Source: Cepaea nemoralis (lineage: Eukaryota; Mollusca; Gastropoda; Stylommatophora; Helicidae). Taken from it: DNA of 64,000 nt. A program made the translations under genes and the position numbers. Each line of letters starts with the position of its first letter. Within the stretch, counting starts at the first letter, position 1. Positions 11,176 through 22,548 of this stretch are shown here, piece after piece. The notes beneath the pieces were generated by a model. It saw nothing but the letters and a program-made list of their open reading frames with translations, made no database searches and was not told the DNA's origin. Where the stretch lies: contig JACEFZ010015002.1 in assembly GCA_014155875.1 (NCBI GenBank), forward strand, positions 391,001-455,000. The letters are read 5' to 3'.

Positions 11176-12070
11176 CTCCGCTGCTTATGCCGCCTCCGTA
11201 CGGTGCCGCCTGGTGCTGCCGTCGCTCAGTATCATAGCACGGCAAGGCCCCGTCCAGGGGAGAAGTAAGGCAATCCCCTTCTTCCGCTAGCCTACCGGAA
11301 ACCCTTGGGCAAGGCGCTGTACCTCTATAGCCTCCATACTAATACAACCTGGCACCGAGAGAGCAAGTTGTGGATTTAGCTCAAAAACAACAGAGGGCAG
11401 TGCCACATAACGGAACACGCGCCACCAAGTATAAAGAAGAGACCTTACTGGATTTTCCCAGACAGTCACAAAACTGGACGACAAATATGAGAAACTAAGG
11501 AAAGGAAAACAACGTCATTGGACGGCAACGGGGGACGCTGTGAATTCGTGGATTCGAAAGGATGTGTTTATAAAAGGCTCCGTGTGAAGGTGACACCTGG
11601 ATGCGGTAATTTCGTGATGAAGCAGCTGGGAGTCCGGAGAGGAATGTATTAAAGACAACACAACAGTAGAAAGACCGGGTGCGGATACCTAGACTTTTAT
11701 TTAATCAGTTGAACTGATGATTTGGATAATTAGGCCTCAAGGGCAGCGAGCTGGACTTAGAGCTCGTAGGTAGATGTTATTTAAGTGAGTGCCGATCCTG
11801 CGTATAGGGATCAGCTCACGTTTCTACAAGAGTATATACTTTGTCCTGCGGCGGAATAAACGTACGTCTGAAAATCGTTTGCTCGATTTGAGTCTGCCTT
11901 ATGTTCATGATCCTGTTGGTAAGATAGAACATGTTTTGTTGTTCTGATCTGTTCTTGATGAGTTCAATTTGATTTGCTTTGAGTGTACGGTCCCGTGAGA
12001 TTTAGAGGACAGGCACTTCGAGACAGGCAGACAGTTGTTGACAGCGGCGGACTAATCATTGCGTCAGCTT
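11176..12070. other. No gene recognised between two tandem arrays
   Basis: Mixed sequence with a GC-rich start (cgcctccgtacggtgccgcc). The longest frame, 65 codons on the minus strand at 11287-11484, resembles nothing I know. No repeat structure is evident. Confidence 0.45.
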
Positions 12071-12074
12071 ACCC

Positions 12075-12985
12075 GAGGGCAAGTAGACCGCGTAGGACCT
12101 TGATGAAGTGTACTCCGTGGGACATTGATGAAGTGAACTTTGTGTGACCTTGATGAAGTGGGTCCCGTGGGATATTGATGATGTGATGAAGTGGGTCCCG
12201 TGGGGCATTGATGATGTGAACACCGAGGGACCGTGATGTAGAGGGCCGCGTGAAACCTTGTTTAAGTGGGCCCCGTTGGACCTTGATGTAGTGGGTCCCA
12301 TGTGACCTTAATGAAGTGTGCGCCATGGAACCTTGATGAAGTGTTCCCCGTGTGACCTTGATGAAGTGGGTCCCATGGGACCTTGATGAAGGGACACCTT
12401 TGGAGCTTGATGAAGTGGGCCTCGTTGGACAATGATGAAGTAGACATTGTGGGACCTTGATGAAGTGGATCTCGTGGGACCTTGATGAAGTGGACCTGGT
12501 CAGACCTTGATGAAGTGGACCTGGTCAGACCTTGATGAAGTGGACCTGGTCATACCTTGATGAAGTGGACCTCGTGATACCTTGATGAAGTGGACCTGGT
12601 GAGACCTTGATGAAGTGGACCTCGTGATACCTTGATGAGATGACGTGGACCTTGTGAGACCTTGATGAAATGGACCTGGTGAGACCTTGATGAAGTGGAC
12701 CTGGTGTGACCTTGATGAAGTGGACCTGGTGAGACCTTGATGAAGTGGACCTCGTGATACCTTGATGAGATGACGTGGACCTGGCGAGACCTTGATGAAG
12801 TGGACCTCGTGATACGTTGATGAAGTGGATCTGGTGAGACCTTGATGAAGTGGACCTCATGATATCTTGATGAAGTGGAACTGATGAGGCCTTGATGAAG
12901 TGGACCTTGTGCGACCTTAATTAAATAGATCTCGTGAGACCTTGATGAAGTGAACCTGGTGGGACCTTGATGAAGTAGTTCCGTT
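12075..12985. repeat. 25-bp minisatellite, about 36 units
   Basis: The unit is close to accttgatgaagtggacctg plus gtgag (25 bases). Units at 12440-12900 are close to the consensus. Those at 12080-12430 are diverged (gtgggtcccgtgggac variants). A block with an inserted gatgagatgacgtggacc occurs twice (12634 and 12765), which shows higher-order duplication of several units. Minus-strand frames reading HQG-x-RSTSS are by-products. Confidence 0.9.
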
Positions 12986-14123
12986 AAACATTAGACAATA
13001 CGTGTAAAATGCTAATGCTCGTTTCGTAGTTGTGTCGCCTGAAAACCAACAATGTTAGCCCAGTCCAACACTGGTTGTTGGTCATGGTCTCAAATTTAAA
13101 ATTAGCAGAGCCCTCTTTACAGAGGCAATGGCAGCGGTCGCACACCAAAATGGTCACTGCCAAAAAGGGAAGAATTGGTAGACATGTGTTAACTGCTTAT
13201 GATTTTCTACGCAATTTTACGTTCTGTAGTTTGATTATGCTTTCTGAACGGCCGACGCTCATACCATATTGAAAATCAACTCAAAGCGATGAGCTTCAAA
13301 ATCACTTGCAGCTGAACTCGGTATCGCAATTATAAAACTGCATTTGTTACCCTCAACGAAAAACGGGCATAATGAAAACAACTGAACTACAAATATCATT
13401 GGGAATTTCCAGAAATGAAAGAAATCACCGTTTCAACCCAAGTCGAACACTGACATTCAAAATTACTTAACTAGAACACTGGAATATCACAACTGTACGC
13501 CAAATCTAAGTGTCTGAATATAATAAATTACACTGAAAATTAACCAAACAAGTAGGGTGGTGGCATAAAGGGATATCGTGACTATATTTGACACAGAACA
13601 CACAGGAACGAAGTGTATGGCAAGATGTATGATAATGATGTTGTCGACCATATGAGTATACAATTCCTTCTCTATGAATAATCAGCTTTGCAAAACTGAA
13701 CATGAAAAACAGAACGCCGAAAAAACGATACCATTTGCCTATTTTTTAAATAAGTTACCACATCACGCAAGTTAATAAACACTTAAAAAGTAAATCTAAA
13801 TTCTCTATGAACTTCGTAATTTCCTCTAGGGTTTGAATGGATTCAGAGATTATAAGAAAAATTCTTCATGACGTGCGTATAAAGAAAGGCACTGAGGGTA
13901 TGTAACAAAACAGTTTTGCATCGAATAAGTAAAGCAAAGAATTAGTAAAGTAAAGAATAAGAAACTTAGAATAAGGTTTTGAAGTATCAGCTGTACCGAT
14001 CGTGCAGCATGCAATGACAATTAGTCGAGCAGGATATAGTTTAATTCTATTATGTTATCAATTCCGCTGGTTACACACGGTAATATCACTTTGATATATC
14101 CCATCCAATTATTGGGAGATCAG
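12986..14123. other. Diverged dispersed-repeat pieces, no gene
   Basis: At 13060-13165 the sequence (ttggtcatggtctc...tggtcactgcca) matches a repeat at 36165-36285. At 13205-13330 a tttctgaacggccg...cagctg stretch matches the SINE-like repeat at 33705-33990. Both copies are old and partial. The rest is AT-rich and shows nothing. Confidence 0.5.
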
Positions 14124-14701
14124 CATGGCAGAATGAATAAGAGGGCCGTTATTAAACATCCGGTGTGCTGAGGATGCTGAGGTAGCGAGTTCAACCCCTA
14201 CACCGGACATTTGGGCTAAAATGTTTACCTCTCGTCCTTGACTCATCTCATCTCATCTCTCATCTCATCATGTTCCTCTTGTACCTTGCGGTGTTATACT
14301 TCTTAGTTTTTCTACGAGCAGTATGAAAATCCCCTGCCGGCTTGCTAAGCCAGTCGCAGGTTTAGGACAAAAATCTGACCATAGGGAGTCCATCCCCTAT
14401 GGCGAGCCATATCACCGTTATCCCATGACCTCGCGGTAATGGTTTCCAGTCTGCACCACGTGGAGGTGGGGTCCTTGACTTATGGACATAAATTACAAGT
14501 AGCTCTGACGTGGGAGTGGGTTCGCCTGATGGCGAGGGACACTGATAATAAGGAAAGCTAATCAACACGTAAAAGTTAGTCCAGTGTACAAGAAGTATTA
14601 ATACGTGTATGAACTACGCTGCTGTTGCAAGCAAGTGAACTTCTGTCTTGATAGGCGACACCTCTTACTCCACTACCACTAATGACGGCATCTTCTTCTT
14701 C
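14124..14701 (+). mobile_element. tRNA-derived SINE (family A), interrupted; continues at 27335
   Basis: The head has an A-box-like stretch near 14124-14145 (atggcagaatgaataagag) and a B-box-like gagttcaacccc at 14187-14198. The body is cut after tcgtccttgact by a 227-bp insert and resumes at 14481. It is cut again after cttcttcttctg near 14702 by the hAT-like element and resumes at 27335 (ataccccccattaggg). The uninterrupted copies at 10012 (for the first break) and 31339-31660 (for the second) show collinear sequence, so both breaks are true insertions. Confidence 0.75.
14244..14470 (-). mobile_element. 227-bp (GAGAT)n-tailed insertion with 10-bp TSD
   Basis: The insert is flanked by gtccttgact on both sides (14234-14243 and 14471-14480). 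On the minus strand it ends in a cgcaaggtacaagaggaaca block followed by a (GATGA/GAGAT)n tail. A tail at one end plus a variable-length TSD indicates a LINE-mobilised retroposon. The same end block and tail occur at 63185-63241. No Pol III boxes are clear to me, so whether it is a SINE or a short LINE end is open. Confidence 0.75.
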
Positions 14702-14773
14702 TGTTACACCAGTGGTTCTCAGCCGGTGGGGAACCCCCCCCCCCCCCCGGGGAAATTTTTAGGGTTTCCGGGG

Positions 14774-16342
14774 TGTCACGGAAAAGACTGCAGGTTAATG
14801 ATTCATTGATAACTTACAGATCAGAATACCCAGGTAGGAGAAGGGTTAACCAAGGAGTGACCAAACGCATGTGTATGTGGGTCAAGACAGGAATAGCCGA
14901 CTAACCGGACAGGTAACTGTCGAGTGGAAAATTTGGGTAGCGACAAAGAGAGACAGCATCATGGATCAGTCTATTGCGTTCTGGAGGTAGGGATATACGG
15001 AAAAGCCCAGATCTGGAATTTTCCACTGACCAGGGATAATGAAGTCTGAATTTGCTTTGTCCAGCAATGTCAAGGACGATGGGACAAAGATGATCTAAAG
15101 AGAGTGGCCACGTCTTTGTGTCAGTTTAGTGTGTGTTCCCCAACTGGACGGAAAGATAGAATTATGTGTCCTGTAATGAAAAGAAATATCCTCCCTTATA
15201 ATGGGATAAAGTGCTTGGCTGCGGATTAATTTCGATTCGTGGATCTACATTAATTCTATAAAGGAACATAGATGTGTATAAGGTATATTAAAATATCGTT
15301 TTAGAATAGGAATATAGATGAGCGTGTATTACCTTTATCATTACATATTATTAGTGGGTGTTTTAGACTGAGGTGAATTCTTATGTCTTATGCGGATGGT
15401 GACTTCGAAAGCCTTGTCATTATGGCTGGAGAAGGACACTTGCATAAGTTAGGAGTAAGGGGCGGACGCTTACCACTCGACTTGTTATATTCATCCACAG
15501 GTTCCCAGTTTCTAGGGACATTAGAGAAGAAAGAAAAACCTACTCTACGTGAACCAATAAAGTACATACTTAGATCCAGAAAGAACCTAAACAGTTCGTT
15601 CAGATGAACAAATACTAACATCAAGTAAAATACAGAAGACTGTATGCTAACACGCATATACCACGGGGCTCCTAAACAGAAAAAGATGTTAAGGTGGGGC
15701 AAGCAGAGACTTCAACCTACATACGACTTGCATACATAGGGTAGAAGGAATAGACAAAGACAATAGTGATAATCATAATAGACAATAGGAAGAACATTGA
15801 CAATGTGGTGTTTTCTTTTTTGATGATGGATACTTAATATCATGAAACCGATTTGGGCACAGTCATAAACTTACGGGACTTTTATAGCAATACGGTGAAT
15901 CAGTGGTGAACAGTTTGTTTTCATTTCACTAACGGATTTACCATCAGATTCAAGCCTACGGATCATCCCGGGTGAGCTCTGTCCTGTTTGATGTGATGTC
16001 CTGTAATCGTGAAGAATGACTGGCGAGAAGATACAGCTGATAGACATTCTGAGTTCATTCTGTCCACAACCATAGAATACAATAGCAACTACACAGACAA
16101 TATCCATACACACACCGGACATAGTTTTCTTTATTAATAAATCTTTTATTATATGTTGAAAGGAAATGTTGTCGGAGTATGTGTTGAGAGAATAAGAGAG
16201 AGAGTGACAGAAGTAGATATATGGAAGGGAAGACAGAAGAGAGGAGTGTAGACCCAAGTCAGGCAATAACCCCAACAGATAATCAGTTTTATAGATGTGC
16301 TTGTTGAGTCCAACCTTCTCTCTGGAATTTAAACAAGTGACA
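14774..16342 (+). repeat. LTR 1 (1569 bp)
   Basis: Starts tgtcacgg, ends aagtgaca. It differs from LTR 2 at only a handful of positions, for example aaacgcatg/aagcgcatg, a small change near 15290, and ttctgtcc/ttcggtcc. It holds an aataaa near 15557 and aataaatctttt near 16136, candidate poly(A) signals. A 74-codon frame (15383-15607) recurs in all three LTRs. I do not regard it as a gene because it overlaps opposite-strand frames and has no recognisable domain. Confidence 0.92.
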
Positions 16343-16862
16343 TAAAATGGTGGGAGCAGCGGGATACGTACATACATAATACTCATATGACCTAAAAGCA
16401 TAAAGAGGCATATGCATAGAGAGAGGTACTTGCATATTGGCACAGGCATAGCGGAGTACCTACATGTTGGGACATACTGATTGGAAGGAATATAAGTATA
16501 TATTGATGACTTTTAATGGAAGGACGTCCATTGGATATATGGTGCCATTACATATATGGTAGAAACATTTCATTAATGCTGGTGACTTTGCAGTGAGAAA
16601 GTTCCAGACAGAGTGAATGTGGATAGGTGGTAAGACATTACATACCTAGTCACACGGTCACACGTCTACATAAGTCTTTATCCTATATCTCCTCTTGTGG
16701 ATGAGAGAGTGGTTGTGATGTACGGTGGGGTGTCGTAGGTTTATAATATTAGATAGACATAGATAATGATATAGGTTCTAGGTGGAATATAATTGTATAG
16801 TGAGTACTTCTTTTCTGCCTTGAGGGATCTTTACTCAACTTGCTGACTTATCTGCTGTAACT
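16343..16862 (+). promoter_or_regulatory. Primer-binding site and leader, internal unit 1
   Basis: Five bases after the LTR the sequence tggtgggagcagcgggat (16348-16365) begins with TGG, as expected for a primer-binding site complementary to the CCA end of a tRNA. Unit 2 has tggtgggagcgagcgggat at 21702-21720. I cannot name the tRNA with certainty. The following roughly 500 bases up to the gag ATG show no ORF and are probably the untranslated leader with packaging signals. Confidence 0.65.
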
Positions 16863-18755
16863 ATGGCAACTCCTAAAGTAACTACAGCAGAACTGAGAGC
16901 CAACGGGGAGGAAATTGGGTTAGCTGGTACCGAGCTAACTGATTACATACAAGAAAGAGAGAGAGAGATTCGTAAAGGGGAAAGAGAAGACCGGAAAGCC
17001 GAGTTGGAAGTGAGAAAAATAGAGGTGGAGACCAAACGAATGGAAATGGAACAAGAGGCCAAGAAACTAGAACAGGAGACCAAACGAATGGAAATGGAAC
17101 AAGAGGCCAAGAAACTAGAACAGGAGACCAAACGAATGGAAATGGAACAAGAGGCCAAGAAACTAGAACAGGAGACCAAGCGACTGGAATTGGAACAGGA
17201 GACCAAGAAACTGGAAATGGAACAGACTGCCAGGAGACAAGAAATGGAACATGAATACCGCTTGAAAGAGTTAGAACTCAAGACACAAACTAAGGGTGAA
17301 ATAGATGCAGCAGAAGGAAGTTCATCTTCACCTGGGGCAACCCACATGACTGGACAGGGTTACCATGCCATGAAGTTTCCTTTAGCAGTCTACGATGAAA
17401 GTAAAGAAAAGATATTCCAGTTTTTGGATCGGTTCGAGGCTATGGCAGTCGCTATGGGACTAGATAGAACCAGATGGGCTCTTAAAGTATCCCAGTCTTT
17501 ACGTGGTTCGGGCTACGAGGTCTACACACGCCTACCACCAGGACAGGAAAATCAGTATGAGGAATTGAAAGCAGCTTTGATGAAACATTATGAAGTCACA
17601 GCACAAACGTATCGGAAGAAGTTTAGATCGTCTAGACGAGAGCCGGGAGAACTATTCGCCGCCTACAGTCTGAGGCTGAAATCCTATCTACAGAAATGGA
17701 TGGACTTGGCAGAATTCCAGAGGGATTATGAGAGTCTCGAAGAGATGATGGTGGTAGACCAAATGCGAAAGCAAATGTCGAAACCTCTCAGAACCTTCTT
17801 GGGAGAACAAGGGGCGGAACGGATTGATGTGGTGAATAAGCTGGCGGAACGATTCGTGGAAGTACATGGTGAAACGGAGGAACTAAGTACACAATCCAAA
17901 AGTCAGGAGAAAACAGAGAAAAAGAAACCTAAAAACTGGGAAGGAGAAAAAGGGGAACCTTATATAAAGCACACAGAGGAGAGTTCAGAGAAGGTGAAGG
18001 TAGGAAACCAGAGCACCTCGAATTCTCAAGCGAAACGACAATGGTCGGAGAAATGGTGTTCATTTTGTAGGGCGGCATCCCACAACACAAAAGACTGCAG
18101 ATCGAAACCTAAAAGTTCTTACTTCGCAGCATGCAAGGTGATTCCTACATCGGTGATCACAGACAAGGCTGAGGTCGGCGAAGGAGAAAGGAACAAAAAG
18201 GACACACGGAAACCTAGGAAGGGAACAGAGTGCACACACTGCCAGTCGACAACACATAATATTGTGGACTGCAGATGCAAGGCCAAACACGCCAATTGCA
18301 TAACCAACCTCGAGGAATCAAAAGAGGAAGGCAAGGAAACGGTCAAGGAGATGAAAGACACTCAGGACCAAGAGAGACCACCTGTGGTTGAACTTATTGA
18401 AGTCAATGGCCAGCAGGTTGCTTGTCTCTATGATACAGGTTTGGATGGGGAAGCGGTGGTGGACGCCAGCTTGGTAAGCCCAGACCAACTTACAGGGGAG
18501 ACCATAGAAATACAGCCGGCAATGAGGAGTGCTGTTACCATGATGCTGCCAATCGCCAAGGTGGAGATTAAATCCAGGTACGTCACGGGCATTATTCCAG
18601 CTGCTGTATTATCTGACTCCTTATTTCCAATGATCATTGGCACGAAATATGTCTTTTTGGGGATGCCCAAACAGCAAGCCCACAAGGGAACAGTAGTCAG
18701 TGTATCTCAAGGGAGGAAAAAGAGGCAGAGACACTATGCGACAACTCGGAGATAG
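16863..18755 (+). CDS. Gag-protease polyprotein, unit 1
   Basis: 630 codons. Residues 28-145 form a highly charged helical region with a 16-residue repeat (ETKRMEMEQEAKKLEQ, 48 bp) in three consecutive copies. Residues about 175-335 are an alpha-helical capsid region with SCAN-like character (KIFQFLDRFEAM, ALKVSQSLRG, RKQMSKPLRTFL). Two canonical C-x2-C-x4-H-x4-C zinc knuckles lie at 399-412 and 457-470. A retropepsin-like segment follows with catalytic D-T-G at 524-526 and an M-I-I-G end motif near 590. A one-base loss near 18712, relative to unit 2, shifts the frame and ends the protein before the integrase part. Confidence 0.85.
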   Translation: MATPKVTTAELRANGEEIGLAGTELTDYIQEREREIRKGEREDRKAELEVRKIEVETKRMEMEQEAKKLEQETKRMEMEQEAKKLEQETKRMEMEQEAKKLEQETKRLELEQETKKLEMEQTARRQEMEHEYRLKELELKTQTKGEIDAAEGSSSSPGATHMTGQGYHAMKFPLAVYDESKEKIFQFLDRFEAMAVAMGLDRTRWALKVSQSLRGSGYEVYTRLPPGQENQYEELKAALMKHYEVTAQTYRKKFRSSRREPGELFAAYSLRLKSYLQKWMDLAEFQRDYESLEEMMVVDQMRKQMSKPLRTFLGEQGAERIDVVNKLAERFVEVHGETEELSTQSKSQEKTEKKKPKNWEGEKGEPYIKHTEESSEKVKVGNQSTSNSQAKRQWSEKWCSFCRAASHNTKDCRSKPKSSYFAACKVIPTSVITDKAEVGEGERNKKDTRKPRKGTECTHCQSTTHNIVDCRCKAKHANCITNLEESKEEGKETVKEMKDTQDQERPPVVELIEVNGQQVACLYDTGLDGEAVVDASLVSPDQLTGETIEIQPAMRSAVTMMLPIAKVEIKSRYVTGIIPAAVLSDSLFPMIIGTKYVFLGMPKQQAHKGTVVSVSQGRKKRQRHYATTRR

Positions 18756-19480
18756 GAGAATTGCATACTGCCCAGAGGAAGGATACTACGTTGCATCCTT
18801 GCTACAGGAAGCTGCAAAGAAGTGCTGAGCCACCAGAACGGGGACAGTACTTTCTGAAGAATCAACTACTCTATCGGAGAGCTGGGAGGGGAGATAACCT
18901 GCATGAGCAGTGGGTGGTTCCAGAGACCCACCGTCCTCACATTCTTCAGAGTGGACACATCATAGGCGAGAATCGACATATGGGTGTCAGAGAGACCTTG
19001 CAGCAAATATCCGGCCATTATTGCTGGCCAGGAATGACCGGAGATGTACGCCGGTGGGTGAAGTCTTGTTCGGAGTGCCAGAGAGCACCACCCAACAAGC
19101 GAATTAAGAGGAAACTAGCTCTTAAAGTGGAAGACAAAGTGGAAGTGTGGAGTCCAGCAGAGACCAATATACTCCAAGTAGGATGGAAAGGACCTTATCC
19201 TGTGGAAAAGGTGGTGTCCAAGAACATCTACAAAATACGGATCGGGGAAGAGAAGAAAAATCTCCCTAGACATCTCATTAGGAAATATGAGGAGAGATCC
19301 GGGAGCAAAGCTTCACACTTTATGGTGATGGCAGCCATTAGGACAACGGTTACCAGTCCAGACGAAGACCAGAGATCGCCAGTACAACATAGGAGGGCCT
19401 ATGGGACAGTACGTGATAGGTCAGATTTACCCAACGACAGTAGGAGGGAAATCACAAGGTCAGGGAAAGGACAAGAGTGA
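18756..19480 (+). pseudogene. Integrase remnant, unit 1: zinc-binding and GPY/F ends only
   Basis: The frame from 18761 gives an H2C2 integrase zinc-binding domain (SGH-x6-HMG, HYCWPGM, C-S-E-C-Q; about 18945-19085). Within about 20 residues it joins the C-terminal GPY/F domain (GWKGPYPVEKVV, about 19180-19220) and LPRHLIRKY. The roughly 150-residue catalytic core with the D,D-35-E triad is absent. Because the gag frame is shifted just upstream, this part is not fused to gag here as it is in unit 2. Confidence 0.82.
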
Positions 19481-20128
19481 AAGTTTCACCGGTACCCAAG
19501 TTCAGAAGGGGTGGGTAACGTCGGGAAAAGCGAGAATTACCCAGGACTCCAACCAAAGATTGGCTGACCAGATACAACATCGCCCAAGATGGTCCTGGAA
19601 GCAAAAGCCCAGGAGGTTTGGGAAAGACGACTCGGTCCGACGAGGACGAGGCGGAACATCCCCAGAGGAAAAGCCGGGGGAAACCAAGAGGACATGGAAG
19701 CAGTGTTACAATCAGGATGGGACAATCCGTCTGTATTGTGAGCCGTCGCTGACGCAAGTCGAAAGTAGGTCGACTGAACGTACAGGAGCGAGGAGCCAAC
19801 ACTAGTTTCAGTCGTTAGTAGTATAGTAGGGTGTCAATTAGAGCGCCTACTGGATAATGAGATGAGCCATGTGAGGATCCAATCATATCATCAACACGTG
19901 ATGTTAATAGCGACTTAGCAGAAGCTCAACGCACGGTGGATGTGATGGACGTTGTTGCTGCACATACGGACTTCACAGTGGAATACATCCTTGGAAAGGA
20001 GAATGTAGGAGCAGATTTTTTATCCAGACATCCAGCTCCGGAGGAAGAAGATTAGGATTGTGGATCATGGGAATCAAACCTACAGCGAGAAAGATTCGAC
20101 GCGGTCTAATCTCTTAAGAGGGGGCCTA
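19481..20128 (+). other. RNase H C-terminal remnant and polypurine tract, unit 1
   Basis: After the integrase end, low-complexity basic sequence continues to about 19805. At 19969-20052 a frame reads DFTVEY, then G-K-E-N-V-G-A-D-F-L-S-R-H-P and a stop at 20053. This is the hallmark end of the Ty3/gypsy RNase H region (GKEN-x2-AD-x-LSR). In the usual order it precedes integrase, but here it follows it. The polypurine tract aagaggggg (20116-20124) lies five bases before LTR 2. Reverse transcriptase and most of RNase H are missing. Confidence 0.8.
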
Positions 20129-21697
20129 TGTCACGGAAAAGACTGCAGGTTAATGATTCATTGATAACTTACAGATCAGAATACCCAGGTAGGAGAAGGG
20201 TTAACCAAGGAGTGACCAAGCGCATGTGTATGTGGGTCAAGACAGGAATAGCCGACTAACCGGACAGGTAACTGTCGAGTGGAAAATTTGGGTAGCGACA
20301 AAGAGAGACAGCATCATGGATCAGTCTATTGCGTTCTGGAGGTAGGGATATACGGAAAAGCCCAGATCTGGAATTTTCCACTGACCAGGGATAATGAAGT
20401 CTGAATTTGCTTTGTCCAGCAATGTCAAGGACGATGGGACAAAGATGATCTAAAGAGAGTGGCCACGTCTTTGTGTCAGTTTAGTGTGTGTTCCCCAACT
20501 GGACGGAAAGATAGAATTATGTGTCCTGTAATGAAAAGAAATATCCTCCCTTATAATGGGATAAAGTGCTTGGCTGCGGATTAATTTCGATTCGTGGATC
20601 TACATTAATTCTATAAAGGAACATAGATGTGTATAAGGTATATTAAAAAATAGTTTTAGAATAGGAATATAGATGAGTATGTATTACCTTTATCATTACA
20701 TATTATTAGTGGGTGTTTTAGACTGAGGTGAATTCTTATGTCTTATGCGGATGGTGACTTCGAAAGCCTTGTCATTATGGCTGGAGAAGGACACTTGCAT
20801 AAGTTAGGAGTAAGGGGCGGACGCTTACCACTCGACTTGTTATATTCATCCACAGGTTCCCAGTTTCTAGGGACATTAGAGAAGAAAGAAAAACCTACTC
20901 TACGTGAACCAATAAAGTACATACTTAGATCCAGAAAGAACCTAAACAGTTCGTTCAGATGAACAAATACTAACATCAAGTAAAATACAGAAGACTGTAT
21001 GCTAACACGCATATACCACGGGGCTCCTAAACAGAAAAAGATGTTAAGGTGGGGCAAGCAGAGACTTCAACCTACATACGACTTGCATACATAGGGTAGA
21101 AGGAATAGACAAAGACAATAGTGATAATCATAATAGACAATAGGAAGAACATTGACAATGTGGTGTTTTCTTTTTTGATGATGGATACTTAATATCATGA
21201 AACCGATTTGGGCACAGTCATAAACTTACGGGACTTTTATAGCAATACGGTGAATCAGTGGTGAACAGTTTGTTTTCATTTCACTAACGGATTTACCATC
21301 AGATTCAAGCCTACGGATCATCCCGGGTGAGCTCTGTCCTGTTTGATGTGATGTCCTGTAATCGTGAAGAATGACTGGCGAGAAGATACAGCTGATAGAC
21401 ATTCTGAGTTCATTCGGTCCACAACCATAGAATACAATAGCAACTACACAGACAATATCCATACACACACCGGACATAGTTTTCTTTATTAATAAATCTT
21501 TTATTATATGTTGAAAGGAAATGTTGTCGGAGTATGTGTTGAGAGAATAATAGAGAGAGTGACAGAAGTAGATATATGGAAGGGAAGACAGAAGAGAGGA
21601 GTGTAGACCAAAGTCAGGCAATAACCCCAACAGATAATCAGTTTTATAGATGTGCTTGTTGAGTCCAACCTTCTCTCTGGAATTTAAACAAGTGACA
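20129..21697 (+). repeat. LTR 2 (central, 1569 bp)
   Basis: Same ends as LTR 1. Some variants are shared with LTR 3 (aaaaaatag near 20645, gagtatgta, atagagagagt) and others are private (ttcggtcc near 21416). It serves as 3' LTR of unit 1 and 5' LTR of unit 2, as expected of a recombination-derived array. Confidence 0.92.
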
Positions 21698-22217
21698 TAA
21701 ATGGTGGGAGCGAGCGGGATACGTACATACATAATACTCATATGACCTAAAAGCATAAAGAGGCATATGCATAGAGAGAGGTACTTGCATATTGGCACAG
21801 GCATAGCGGAGTACCTACATGTTGGGACATACTGATTGGAAGGAATATAAGTATATATTGATGACTTTTAATGGAAGGACGTCCATTGGATATATGGTGC
21901 CATTACATATATGGTAGAAACATTTCATTAATGCTGGTGACTTTGCAGTGAGAAAGTTCCAGACAGAGTGAATGTGGATAGGTGGTAAGACATTACATAC
22001 CTAGTCACACAGTCAAACGTCTACATAAGTCTTTATCCTATATCTCCTCTTGTGGATGAGAGAGTGGTTGTGATGTACGGTGGGGTGTCGTAGGTTTATA
22101 ATATTAGATAGACATAGATAATGATATAGGTTCTAGGTGGAATATAATTGTATAGTGAGTACTTCTTTTCTGCCTTGAGGGATCTTTACTCAACTTGCTG
22201 ACTTATCTGCTGTAACT

Positions 22218-22548
22218 ATGGCAACTCCTAAAGTAACTACAGCAGAACTGAGAGCCAACGGGGAGGAAATTGGGTTAGCTGGTACCGAGCTAACTGATTA
22301 CATACAAGAAAGAGAGAGAGAGATTCGTAAAGGGGAAAGAGAAGACCGGAAAGCCGAGTTGGAAGTGAGAAAATAGAGGTGGAGACCAAACGAATGGAAA
22401 TGGAACAAGAGGCCAAGAAACTAGAACAGGAGACCAAGCGACTGGAACTGGAACAGGAGACCAAGCGACTGGAAATGGAACAAGAGACCAGGAGACCAAG
22501 AAATGGACAAGAGGACCAAGAAATGGACCAGGAGACCAAGAAACTGAA
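22218..22548 (+). pseudogene. Gag N-terminus of unit 2, frame broken
   Basis: The ATG at 22218 opens the same gag as unit 1. Loss of one A near 22372 (gagaaaatagagg) brings a stop codon into frame. The following coiled-coil repeat is rearranged: only one full copy of the 48-bp repeat remains, followed by shortened EQET/MDQET variants. The two internal units are thus distinct alleles and not identical duplicates. Confidence 0.8.

Noticed and set aside
12056..12860. Minus-strand frames with HQG-x-RSTSSR repeats
   Set aside because: They are readings of the 25-bp minisatellite; the period is not a multiple of three, and no start or domain is conserved.
15383..15607. 74-codon frame present identically in all three LTRs
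   Set aside because: Conservation follows from the LTRs being recent copies. There is no known domain, and opposite-strand frames in the same place are equally open. It could be a small LTR-encoded protein, but nothing in the sequence supports it.
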